Part shown: piece after piece, positions 1 through 7,500 of the stretch
Layout: each line of letters begins with the position of its first letter
Position numbering within the stretch: the stretch's first letter is position 1
Source of the DNA: Hyphomicrobiales bacterium
GTDB taxonomy: Bacteria; Pseudomonadota; Alphaproteobacteria; Rhizobiales; Aestuariivirgaceae
Assembly (NCBI GenBank): GCA_020029455.1
Contig: JAIBJH010000122.1
Span: 1 to 7,615 of the forward strand
Direction of reading: 5' to 3'
Length of the DNA stretch: 7,615 nucleotides
The notes under the pieces: model-generated
Seen by the model: only the letters and a program-made list of their open reading frames with translations
The model's database searches: none
Told to the model about the DNA's origin: nothing
Made by a program: the position numbers and the translations under genes

Positions 1-294
1 GAGCCCTATACTCACACGCTGCCACAGGGTGCCTACCGCAACCAGTTCTGGATCGAGGACCCACGCTCGCGCAACCTGATGGCGCGCGGCGTCTTCGGGC
101 AGTGGATCTACATCAACTATGACCACGCCATGGTGGTGGTGAAGCTTTCGAGCTGGCCGGACTTCCTGTGGGCGCCATTCAACATCGCGGCCCACAGGGC
201 GGCCCTCAGCATCGCCGAGGCGATCAAGCCTTCAGCCGCCCCGCGGACGAAAGGTAAGAGACTATGGCAGTGGCGGCCTGCTCGGCGGAAGTGA
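1..294 (+). CDS. Serine hydrolase, beta-lactamase / 6-aminohexanoate-dimer hydrolase-like (C-terminal part)
   Basis: The frame is open from the first base, so only the last 97 residues are present; the start lies left of the window. The fragment contains YRNQFWIED, then GVFGQWIYINYDHAMVVVKLSSWP (visible residues about 29-52). This matches the end of class C beta-lactamase-like serine hydrolases of the NylB/EstB type, where a G-x-x-G-Q turn and a following beta strand with KLSS close the active-site domain. Members hydrolyse amides or esters; the substrate cannot be told. The catalytic Ser-x-x-Lys and Tyr motifs lie outside the window, as would any signal peptide. The final 22 residues (76-97) are strongly basic, with nine Lys/Arg, and lie wholly in DNA that is antisense to the end of cysNC, so they look like a non-conserved tail. 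The family call is fairly safe, the exact activity is not. Confidence 0.72.
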   Translation, partial: EPYTHTLPQGAYRNQFWIEDPRSRNLMARGVFGQWIYINYDHAMVVVKLSSWPDFLWAPFNIAAHRAALSIAEAIKPSAAPRTKGKRLWQWRPARRK

Positions 295-2146
295 GCGCCG
301 TCTCCACCCTGATTTCGGGATTCTCCGGCGCTTCATAAGGCGAGGAGATGCCGGTGAAGTGCTTGAGCTCGCCGCGGCGCGCCTTGGCATAGAGGCCTTT
401 GACGTCGCGCTTCTCAGCCTCAGCCAATGGTGTGTCGACAAAGACTTCGATGAATTCGCCGCCACCCATGCGTTCGCGCGCCATAAGCCTTTCGGCCCTG
501 AAGGGTGAAATGAAGGAGACAAGCACGATAAGACCCGCATCGGCCATGAGACGCGCCACCTCGGCGACACGGCGGATGTTTTCTACGCGGTCGGCATCGG
601 TGAATCCCAAATCACGGTTGAGGCCATGGCGGATGTTATCGCCATCGAGCAGATAGGTGAGATGGCCTTTGGCGTGAAGCTGCTTTTCCACCAGATTGGC
701 GATGGTCGATTTGCCGGAACCGGAAAGACCGGTGAACCAGAGCACCGACGGTTTCTGGCGCAGCATTTTCCCACGCGCCTCCTTATGCACGTCGGTCGCC
801 TGCCAGTGGATGTTGGCGGCGCGGCGCAGGGCAAAGTGGATGAGGCCCATGCCGACCGTGTTATTGGAGAAGCGGTCGATGATGATGAAGGAGCCGAGCG
901 CCTTGTTCTCCGCATAGGGTGCGAAGGCGATTGGAGCATCAAGCTCGAGATTGCAGACGGCGATTTCATTGAGCGAGAGCGTCTCGCCGGCCTGGTGTTC
1001 CAGCGTGTTGACGTTGATCTTGTGCCTGATACGCTCAATAGTACCGGGGACGGTCTTGGTGCCCGCCTTGATGATGCAGGGGCGGCCGGGCAGCATAGGC
1101 TCAGCACCCATCCACAGCACCTCCACTTCGAAATGGTCGGAAACTTCGGCCGGCGATTTGGCGGCGCAGATGATATCACCGCGCGAGACATCGATTTCAT
1201 CTGCAAGAGTGAGGGTCACCGCCTGGTGCGCTCTACCTGTCGCAAGGTCGCCGTCATAGGTGACGATGCGCTCGACCTTGGAGGTCTTGCCTGAGGGAAG
1301 CGCGCGGATCTGATCGCCGGGCTTCACAACGCCAGAAGCGATGGTGCCTGAGAAACCGCGGAAATTCTGGTCGGGGCGGTTCACCCATTGCACGGGAAGG
1401 AAGAAGGGCTTGGTCTCGTCTTCCTCATGGATAGGCACGGTTTCGAGATGGGCCATCAGCGTGGCGCCGCGATACCAGGGCATGGCGGCGGAACGATCGA
1501 TGATGTTGTCGCCCTTCAAGGCCGAGGCGGGGATCAGCGTCATTTCGGTGATGCCGAGTTCCTTGGCGAAGGCGCGGTAGTCCGCTTCAATGGCATCGAA
1601 AACCGACTGCTTGTAATCCACCAGGTCCATCTTGTTGACGCAGACGACAAGTTGCCTAATCCCGAGGAGATGGCAGATGAAGGTGTGACGCCGGGTTTGC
1701 GTCAAGACGCCCTTACGCGCATCGATGAGGATGATGGCGAGATCGGCGGTGGACGCGCCCGTTGCCATGTTGCGGGTATATTGCTCATGGCCCGGTGTGT
1801 CGGCGACGATGAATTTGCGCTTTGCCGTGGTGAAGGCGCGGTAAGCCACATCGATGGTGATGCCCTGTTCGCGCTCGGCGGCAAGGCCGTCCACCAGCAA
1901 AGCGAAATCCAGATTGCCTCCTTGCGTGCCGAGCTTCTTTGAATCGGCTTCAAGGGCCGAAAGCTGATCCTCGAAGAGCATTTTCGATTCATAGAGAAGA
2001 CGGCCAATGAGCGTGGACTTGCCGTCATCGACGGAGCCGCAGGTGATGAAGCGCAGGAGATCCTTGTTCTCCTGGGCGGCGAGATAGGCCTCGACGTCAC
2101 CACCTTCAAATTCGATGAAGCGGGCGGCATTTGCTGCAATGTTCAT
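224..2146 (-). CDS. cysNC: Bifunctional sulfate adenylyltransferase subunit 1 / adenylylsulfate kinase (CysN-CysC fusion, NodQ type)
   Basis: A 640-residue fusion. The N-terminal CysN GTPase (about 1-450) drives ATP sulfurylase, which with CysD makes APS from sulfate and ATP. The C-terminal APS kinase (about 465-635) phosphorylates APS to PAPS. Visible GTPase motifs are G1 GSVDDGKST (37-45), G2 GITID (95-99), G3 DTPGH (116-120), G4 NKMD (171-174) and G5 near SAL (208-210). Beta-barrel domains of EF-Tu type follow. The kinase has its own P-loop GLSGSGKST (473-481), DGDNIRHGLN (501-510), the FISP segment (545-548) and the lid GLYAKARRGELKHFTG (584-599), followed by SPYEAP. All key residues are intact and the length is normal for the fusion. 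The start is fixed by similarity, the TGATG overlap with cysD and a strong AGGAGGGG site. The protein is expected to be cytoplasmic. Its 3' end overlaps the convergent serine hydrolase gene by 71 bp. Confidence 0.97.
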   Translation of the reverse strand: MNIAANAARFIEFEGGDVEAYLAAQENKDLLRFITCGSVDDGKSTLIGRLLYESKMLFEDQLSALEADSKKLGTQGGNLDFALLVDGLAAEREQGITIDVAYRAFTTAKRKFIVADTPGHEQYTRNMATGASTADLAIILIDARKGVLTQTRRHTFICHLLGIRQLVVCVNKMDLVDYKQSVFDAIEADYRAFAKELGITEMTLIPASALKGDNIIDRSAAMPWYRGATLMAHLETVPIHEEDETKPFFLPVQWVNRPDQNFRGFSGTIASGVVKPGDQIRALPSGKTSKVERIVTYDGDLATGRAHQAVTLTLADEIDVSRGDIICAAKSPAEVSDHFEVEVLWMGAEPMLPGRPCIIKAGTKTVPGTIERIRHKINVNTLEHQAGETLSLNEIAVCNLELDAPIAFAPYAENKALGSFIIIDRFSNNTVGMGLIHFALRRAANIHWQATDVHKEARGKMLRQKPSVLWFTGLSGSGKSTIANLVEKQLHAKGHLTYLLDGDNIRHGLNRDLGFTDADRVENIRRVAEVARLMADAGLIVLVSFISPFRAERLMARERMGGGEFIEVFVDTPLAEAEKRDVKGLYAKARRGELKHFTGISSPYEAPENPEIRVETALTSAEQAATAIVSYLSSAGRLKA

Positions 2147-3270
2147 CAGAAATACCCCTCCTGTTTCTTCTTTTCCATGGAGGCGGCTTGATCTTTGTCG
2201 ATGACGCGGCCCTGGCGCTCGGAGGAAGTGGCAACCAACATTTCCTCGACAATGTCGAGAAGTGTCTCGGCGCCTGAATCAATGGCGCCGGTCAAGGGAT
2301 AGCAACCCAGCGTCCTGAACCTGATCTTGCGCATCTCGGGCGTCTCGCCTGGGAGAAAGCGCATGCGATTGTCATCGACCATGATCATCTGGCCATCGCG
2401 CCAGACGATGGGGCGTTCTGCTGCGAAGTAGAGCGGCACGATCTCGATCTTTTCCTTGTGGATATATTGCCAGATATCGAGCTCGGTCCAGTTGGACAGC
2501 GGGAAGACGCGGATCGACTCGCCCTTGTTCTTGCGGGCGTTATAAAGGTTCCACAATTCCGGGCGCTGGTTCTTGGGGTCCCAGCGGTGCTTGTTGTCAC
2601 GGAAAGAAAAGATGCGTTCCTTGGCGCGTGACTTCTCCTCGTCGCGGCGCGCACCGCCAAAGGCGGCATCGAAGCCATACTTGTCGAGGGCCTGCTTCAG
2701 GCCTTCGGTCTTCATGATGTGGGTGTGAAGTTGCGAACCATGGTCAAAGGGATTGATGTCCTTTTCGATGCCTTCGGGATTGACGTGGACGATCAAGTTC
2801 CAGCCATGCTTCTTCACGGTTGAATCGCGAAGGGCATACATCTCCTGGAACTTCCAGCGCGTATCGACATGCATGAGCGGGAAAGGCGGCTTTGCCGGAT
2901 AGAAGGCCTTGAGCGCCAGATGCAGCATCACGGCAGAGTCCTTGCCGATGGAATAGAGCATCACCGGTTTTTCGCATTCGGCGGCGACTTCGCGGATGAT
3001 GTGGATCGCCTCAGCCTCAAGACGGTCGAGATGGGTCATGGGCTTGTCAGAGGGGGTGGCGTTGGGTCGCGGCGCTTGCGACGAAACGGCGTCGCTCATG
3101 GCGGCGCGGACCTTGTCCATGGTGCGGGTGGAGGGTGAGCGGCCTTTCCTCAGGTCGAAGACGAAATTAGGATCGCCGAGCGTATCCTTGCCGAAACTGG
3201 AGGGATCGAGGCCGGAACGGGCCAGATAGGCGTCGATTTCCTTGAGGAACGACTGGGCGATGGTATCCAT
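2146..3270 (-). CDS. cysD: Sulfate adenylyltransferase subunit 2 (CysD) with N-terminal HTH extension
   Basis: The catalytic subunit of ATP sulfurylase, a PP-loop ATP pyrophosphatase that adenylylates sulfate to APS together with CysN. The CysD core starts at about residue 78 (MTHLDRLEAEAIHIIREVAAE) and shows the PP-loop YSIGKDS (106-112), HVDTRWKF (134-141), GGARRDEEKSRAKERIFSFR (205-224), FPLSNWTELDIWQYI (256-270), GCYPLTG (322-328) and the usual C-terminus RQGRVIDKDQ...GYF. The protein has 374 residues against about 300 in the family. The extra N-terminal 77 residues contain a small HTH-like domain (about 6-58) and an Ala/Ser/Pro-rich linker (about 59-77). I kept the long start because ATG 3270 has an AGGTGA site 9 bases upstream, while internal Met78 (3039) has no Shine-Dalgarno sequence and Met58 (3099) only a weak AAGG. 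It is followed by cysNC with a one-base overlap. CysD identity is certain; the start is likely. Confidence 0.95.
   Translation of the reverse strand: MDTIAQSFLKEIDAYLARSGLDPSSFGKDTLGDPNFVFDLRKGRSPSTRTMDKVRAAMSDAVSSQAPRPNATPSDKPMTHLDRLEAEAIHIIREVAAECEKPVMLYSIGKDSAVMLHLALKAFYPAKPPFPLMHVDTRWKFQEMYALRDSTVKKHGWNLIVHVNPEGIEKDINPFDHGSQLHTHIMKTEGLKQALDKYGFDAAFGGARRDEEKSRAKERIFSFRDNKHRWDPKNQRPELWNLYNARKNKGESIRVFPLSNWTELDIWQYIHKEKIEIVPLYFAAERPIVWRDGQMIMVDDNRMRFLPGETPEMRKIRFRTLGCYPLTGAIDSGAETLLDIVEEMLVATSSERQGRVIDKDQAASMEKKKQEGYF
2155..2162 (-). promoter_or_regulatory. Ribosome-binding site of cysNC
   Basis: The minus strand reads AGGAGGGG, 8 bases ahead of the cysNC ATG (2146-2144). It lies inside the last codons of cysD. 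With the shared base of the cysD stop and cysNC start (TGATG) it supports translational coupling, fitting two subunits of one complex. It is the strongest Shine-Dalgarno sequence I see in front of any start in the window. Confidence 0.8.
3097..3270 (-). other. N-terminal XRE/lambda-repressor-like HTH domain fused to CysD
   Basis: Residues 1-58 of the cysD reading frame have no counterpart in ordinary CysD. They read as four short helices: FLKEIDAYLARSG (8-20), a turn and SSFGKDTL (24-31), DPNFVFDLRKGR (33-44), and STRTMDKVRAAM (47-58). The pattern 'FxxxIxxYLxxxGLxxxxFGxxxxGDPNFVxDLRxGRxPxxxTxxKVxxFM' is one I know from small free-standing alphaproteobacterial HTH proteins of roughly 60-80 residues; the DPNFV.DLR.GR block would be the recognition helix. 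Residues 59-77 look like a flexible linker. The domain assignment rests on pattern recognition and was not tested by a profile search. It could be a remnant without function, but the frame is open and the key positions look kept. Confidence 0.6.
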
Positions 3271-3289
3271 GATAGGATTTCACCTATCA
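3270..3289. promoter_or_regulatory. Perfect inverted repeat at the cysD start (putative operator O1)
   Basis: The plus strand reads TGATAGG-ATTTCA-CCTATCA, a perfect 7-bp dyad with a 6-bp spacer. It overlaps the A of the cysD ATG and contains the AGGTGA ribosome-binding site (3280-3285 on the minus strand). Bound protein here would block transcription or early elongation; in the mRNA the same bases can form a 7-bp stem with a 6-nt loop. Its arms recur upstream at 3308-3340. A repressor operator is the preferred reading and the fused HTH domain the obvious candidate ligand; both are inference. Confidence 0.6.
3280..3285 (-). promoter_or_regulatory. Ribosome-binding site of cysD, inside the proximal dyad
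   Basis: The minus strand reads AGGTGA, 9 bases ahead of the ATG at 3270. It spans the 3' end of one arm and part of the loop of the inverted repeat 3270-3289. It decides for the long CysD start, because no comparable site precedes the internal methionines. In a folded mRNA the AGG part would be paired. Confidence 0.5.
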
Positions 3290-3307
3290 CAGGGTCGGTT
3301 CCAAGTG

Positions 3308-3340
3308 CAATAGGTTAATTCAATAGGATATGACCTATCA
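3308..3340. promoter_or_regulatory. Triple heptamer array upstream of cysD (putative operator O2)
   Basis: Three copies of the heptamer stand at 3308-3314 (CAATAGG), 3321-3327 (CAATAGG) and 3334-3340 (CCTATCA, inverted). Each pair is separated by exactly 6 bp, giving a 13-bp register. The last two form a dyad that is imperfect only in the first two bases of the left arm. The outer arm covers the stop codon of the aminotransferase gene. The dyad centre lies 51 bp from that of the proximal dyad, close to five helical turns. It is probably a second operator and an extra half-site; the binding factor is unknown. Confidence 0.55.
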
Positions 3341-4510
3341 TAGCCCCTCAGCCACCTTGCGGATGCGTCGTGCTGCTTCGGCCATGGTGGCTTCGTCCAC
3401 GGTCAAGGCGATGCGCACGTGGCCCGCGCCGCCGTCACCAAAGCTTTCGCCTGGCATGGTGACAACGGCTTCTTCGGCCAGAAGTTTGCGGGCGAACTGG
3501 TCACCGCTGAGGCCCGTGGGCCGTACGTCCAGCATCACGAACATACCGCCCTCGGGCAGATGGGCGCGAAGATGGTTGGCGCCCTTGAGGCCAGCAACCA
3601 ATGCCTCGGCGCGGGAAAGATAGGCATGCTTGGCAGCGGCATTTTCCGGAAAGTCCCCATCCAATGCGGCTGTCAATGCTTCTTCAAGAAAGGGGTGGCC
3701 ACCGAAGAGCATGGTTTCCGAAACGGGCAATGTCCTGCGGCAGAATTCTTCGGAGGCGGCAATCCAGCCGCAGCGGAAGCCGGGCAGAGCGTGCGACTTT
3801 GAAATGGAGGAGACGACGACGGTGCGCTCCTCCAACGTCTTGTCGAAGAAAGGCGAGATGAAGCGATGGTCCTCATGAACCAGCGTGGCATAGACTTCAT
3901 CGGAGACAATCCAGAGATTGTGCTTCTTTGCAAAGGCACCAAGGCGCGAGATTTCTTCCTCAGTAAAGACAGCGCCTGTCGGGTTGCTCGGTGAATTGAG
4001 CAGCATCGCCTTTGTTCTTGGCGTCACCGTTTTTTCCAGCAGATCGAAATTGATGTGGAAGTCGTTGTCGGGATCGAGGCGCACTGGAACCGGCACGCCG
4101 CCGGGCGCCGTCACCACGGCTTCATAGGTTGCATAGTAGGGATCGAGCAGCAGCACTTCATCGCCCGGCTCTATGATGGCCATGAAGGCCACATAGAGAG
4201 CGGCCTGGGTGCCGGGAAGGAAGAGGAATTGCGATGGCTTGATGGCGCGGCCTGTCTGCTTTGTGTAGTAGCGCGATAGGGTCTCGCGCAGCTTGTGGGC
4301 GCCTTCGCCGGCGGAATAACCGAGATTGCCATGACGGATGCCGGCTTTGGCGGCATTGAGCACGGCCGCAGGCGGAGGAACGTCAGGTTCGCCAATCGAA
4401 AGAAAAATCAGTTTCTCGCCCTTCGCCTTCCTGTGTTTTCCTTCGATATGGACGGCCCACTTCTCGGAGCCGAGGCGCGAGAGCCTTTCTGTGATGGATG
4501 CGTATTTCAT
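3338..4510 (-). CDS. Fold-type I PLP-dependent aminotransferase (AruH-like, class I/II)
   Basis: A 390-residue aminotransferase that would move an amino group from an amino acid to a 2-oxo acid through PLP in the cytoplasm. Visible are the substrate loop IGEPDVPPP (39-47), GYSAGEG (64-70), PGTQAAL (99-105), the NSPSNPTG motif with PLP-contacting Asn177 (172-179), SDEVY (203-207), the Schiff-base lysine Lys238 in SSISKSHALPGFRCGW, and Arg366 in GHVRIAL for the substrate carboxylate. The stretches MLFGGHPFLEEA and GGMFVMLDVRPTGLSGDQFA recall arginine:pyruvate transaminase AruH of Pseudomonas, but related enzymes acting on aspartate or N-succinyl-LL-diaminopimelate look similar, so the substrate is open. 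The start MKYASITERL fits the family. No Shine-Dalgarno sequence stands before it, and the frame upstream stays open without ATG, GTG or TTG back to the stop of the preceding gene, 51 bp away. Its stop is a tandem TGA-TAG within the distal operator-like dyad. Confidence 0.88.
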   Translation of the reverse strand: MKYASITERLSRLGSEKWAVHIEGKHRKAKGEKLIFLSIGEPDVPPPAAVLNAAKAGIRHGNLGYSAGEGAHKLRETLSRYYTKQTGRAIKPSQFLFLPGTQAALYVAFMAIIEPGDEVLLLDPYYATYEAVVTAPGGVPVPVRLDPDNDFHINFDLLEKTVTPRTKAMLLNSPSNPTGAVFTEEEISRLGAFAKKHNLWIVSDEVYATLVHEDHRFISPFFDKTLEERTVVVSSISKSHALPGFRCGWIAASEEFCRRTLPVSETMLFGGHPFLEEALTAALDGDFPENAAAKHAYLSRAEALVAGLKGANHLRAHLPEGGMFVMLDVRPTGLSGDQFARKLLAEEAVVTMPGESFGDGGAGHVRIALTVDEATMAEAARRIRKVAEGL

Positions 4511-4561
4511 GGGAGCGGTGGCTAGCAGAATTTCATGGGCGGCGGATAGATGGCATGCGCC
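4511..4561. other. 51-bp gap between the Aas-like gene and the aminotransferase gene
   Basis: The gap holds no hairpin, terminator, clear promoter or ribosome-binding site. Read on the minus strand it stays open in the frame of both neighbouring genes, so the only stop between them is the Aas TGA (4564-4562). The spacing fits co-transcription. Confidence 0.5.
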
Positions 4562-7500
4562 TCATGCCTCCACCTTTTCGCGGGCCTGCCTTGTGAGCGT
4601 GACATAGTCGGTTTTGCCGGAGCCGAGCACGGGCAGAGGGTCGAGTGAAATCACGGTTTTTGGAATCATGAGCTCTGAACAGCCGAGTCTCTTCAAGCTG
4701 GCTGCAATCTCTTTCTTGTCGGGCTTGGGAAGCGTCGTGAAGAGCACAAGCTGCTCGCCCTTTTTGGCATCCGGAGCCGCCACCATGGCATGATTGTGAT
4801 CTTTGTAGAGCTCCTGCAGCTTCGCTTCGAGCGCGGTGAGAGAGACCATTTCGCCGGCAATCTTTGAAAAGCGCTTGGCGCGGCCCTGGATCGTCACAAA
4901 GCCCTGCTCATCGATGGTGACGATGTCGCCCGTGTCATACCAGCCATCGGGCGGGGCCTCGAGCACACCCGGATTGTCGGCACGCAAATAGCCCAGCATC
5001 ACATTAGGCCCTTTGATCCACAGGCGGCCACCTTCCTCGATGCCTTCCACCTTCTCGATCTTGTATTGCATGCCGTCGAATATGCGGCCCACGGAACCGG
5101 ATTTTGAATGCATGAAAGTGTTGGCGGCGATCACAGGCGCGCATTCGGTGGCGCCATAGCCCTCGATGATCCGGAGGCCAAAGCGCTCCATGTAGATTTG
5201 CCGAGTCTCCGGCTTCACGCGCTCGGCGCCGCCCACCAGCAGGCGCACGTTGTAGAAATCGTAAGGGTGAGCGTTGCGGGCATAGCCGTTGAGGAACGTA
5301 TCGGTGGAGAAGAGGATCGTCGCGTTGGTGTCGTACACAAGCTCAGGGACAATCTTGTAATGCAGCGGCGAGGGATAGAGGAAAGCGCGCATGCCCGTGG
5401 TTGTCGGCAGCACGACGCCACCGAGGAAGCCGAAGGCATGGAAGACGGGAAGTGCACAGAAGAAGGTGTCATTGGGCATCAAGGCGATGCGCGCCAGAAT
5501 CTGATGGCGGTTGGCGGCGAGATTGCGGTGCGAGAGCACAACGCCCTTTGGCACACCTTCCGAGCCAGAGGTGAAGAGAATGACGGCGGGCGTGTTGGGA
5601 TCTGTGGTTGCACCAGAGGCCTTGAGGCTTCCACGCACCGTGAGGCGTTGGATGAGTCCCCGTAGTTTGTCGATTGCGCTGACGGTCTCTCGCACATCTT
5701 CGAGATAGATGATCTTGCAGGACTTCAAGAGCAGGTCGATGTCGCTTTGCATTTCTCCTGCTTCAATGAATTTGCGCGAGGTGACGATGGTGCGCACTTC
5801 AGCAGCGGTACAGGCGGCCGCCATGTTCACGGCACCCGTGGAAAAATTGAGCATGGCCGGCACGCGGCCATAGGCGTGAAGGCCGTAGATCGCGGCGACC
5901 GCCGCATTGGCATTGGGCATCAACACACCAACATTCTTCTGGCCCGGAGTCAGCTCTGCAAGCTTGCGGCCCAGAATGAAGCTTCCAAGCACGAGGCGGC
6001 TGATGCTCATGGGCGTGCGCTGGATGTCCTCAAGGATGATGCGGTTGCCGCCATAGGCCGCCCTTGTGTCGAGCAGGGCCTGCCACATGGTCTGGTCCAT
6101 GTTGGAGGAACGGAAGACCATGTCGGTCATCACGGTGTAAAGTTTTTCTGCCTGGTATTCGCGGAGCGCCGCGCCCTTCAGGTTTTCAGGAGATTCAGAA
6201 GACACGGGTGAAAGGAAGGTGAGTGTGATCCTGGGAAAGAGCCTTCTGGGATAGACGCCGCGCAGCCTTGTGAAGGGTGAAAACTGCGCGCCCTCGATGC
6301 GCACGGGGAGAATCTTGGCGCGGGCCATGGCAGCCACCGCACCGGGTCCTTCGTAGATCTTCATGAGGCTTCCGGTTACGGTGATGCGGCCTTCCGGAAA
6401 GATCACCACGCGGCGGCCGCGCTTCAGGGCATCCACAAGGGTGCGCAAGGTCATAGGATTGCCGGAGTCCATGGGGCAAAGCTCAAAAAGCGCGAAGGCC
6501 GGCTTTACCCACCACTTCTTTGCCATTTCCGTGTTGATGGCAAAGCTCGCCTGTTCGGGCAGGAAGGCTGAGAGCAGCGGGCCATCAAGCAGCGATGTGT
6601 GATTGGCAACAATCAGCGCGCGGCGGCCCGCGGCTTCAAGATTTTCCATTCCTCTGACTTCGACACGGTAGAAAAGCCGGAAGAAGAAGCGCGCCGCAGC
6701 AGCGAGCAAATCATGGGGCAGGAGACGGATGATGTATGCTGCCGCCAGAAGATTGGCGAGGCCAAGGGCGAGGAAAAGTCCACGTGCCGAGAGGCCTGCC
6801 GAGAGCAGAAGGCCGGAGGAAACCGTCGCCACGATCATGAAGATGGCGTTGATGATGTTGTTGGCTCCGACGGTGCGGGCGCGGAGATAATAGGGAGTCC
6901 TCGCCTGCATGATGGCAAAGAGCGGCACAACATAGATGCCGGAAAGCGCGGCGATGGCCGCAAGGTCAAACAGCACATGAAGGCCGCGCAACGATCCGAT
7001 GAGAGAGAGCACAGTGGCTGTCTGCCCTTCCGGCGTCAGTGCCGTGGCGCGGCCCGCTGAAAAATAGAGATCGATCATGAAGAGGCTCATGAGCAGGGCG
7101 GCCAGCGGCACATATTTCGCAGTGATCTGGCCCCGCAGCAGGCGGTTGCAGAGGACGGAGCCGGTCGCGATGCCTATCGAGAAGAGGGCAAAGATCAGCG
7201 TGGCAATGAATTCATTGCCTCTCAGGCTGTCGAAGGTGAAGAGCGGAATTTGCGTCACGAAGGTGACACCCAGGAACCAGAACCAGGAAATGCCGAGGAT
7301 CGCCTGAAACACATCCGGGCGCTGGCGCGTCATGGCAATGACATTCCAGGTCTCGCCGAGGAAATTCCAGTTGAGCTTGAGATCGGGCTGGGCCGATGGC
7401 GCGTCGGGGATAAGGGTCGAAGTCCAGAAGGAGAAGACGCCGATCCCCACCATCACGGCAGTGACAGCAAAATGACCGCCCGCCTGGTTGATGGCGAGCG

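Noticed and set aside
200..300. Intrinsic terminator between the convergent serine hydrolase and cysNC genes
   Set aside because: The genes overlap and I see no GC-rich hairpin followed by a T-run on either strand.
626..1294. 222-codon plus-strand open frame opposite cysNC
   Set aside because: It lies fully inside a clearly conserved gene, has no recognisable motif, and its composition is that of an antisense shadow in GC-rich DNA. The same holds for 1388-1942 and for 5108-5665 opposite the Aas-like gene.
2146..3039. A conventional CysD starting at Met78 with an independent upstream HTH gene
   Set aside because: There is no stop codon between the HTH part and the CysD core, and no Shine-Dalgarno sequence precedes Met78. 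An internal start at Met58 (weak AAGG upstream) cannot be fully excluded and is kept as a refutation test.
3282..3310. A sigma-70-like promoter for cysD with TTGCAC (3310-3305, minus strand) as -35 box
   Set aside because: At spacings of 16 to 18 bp the -10 candidates fall in the proximal dyad and match the consensus poorly, and they would place the RNA start almost on the ATG. Not listed as a feature.
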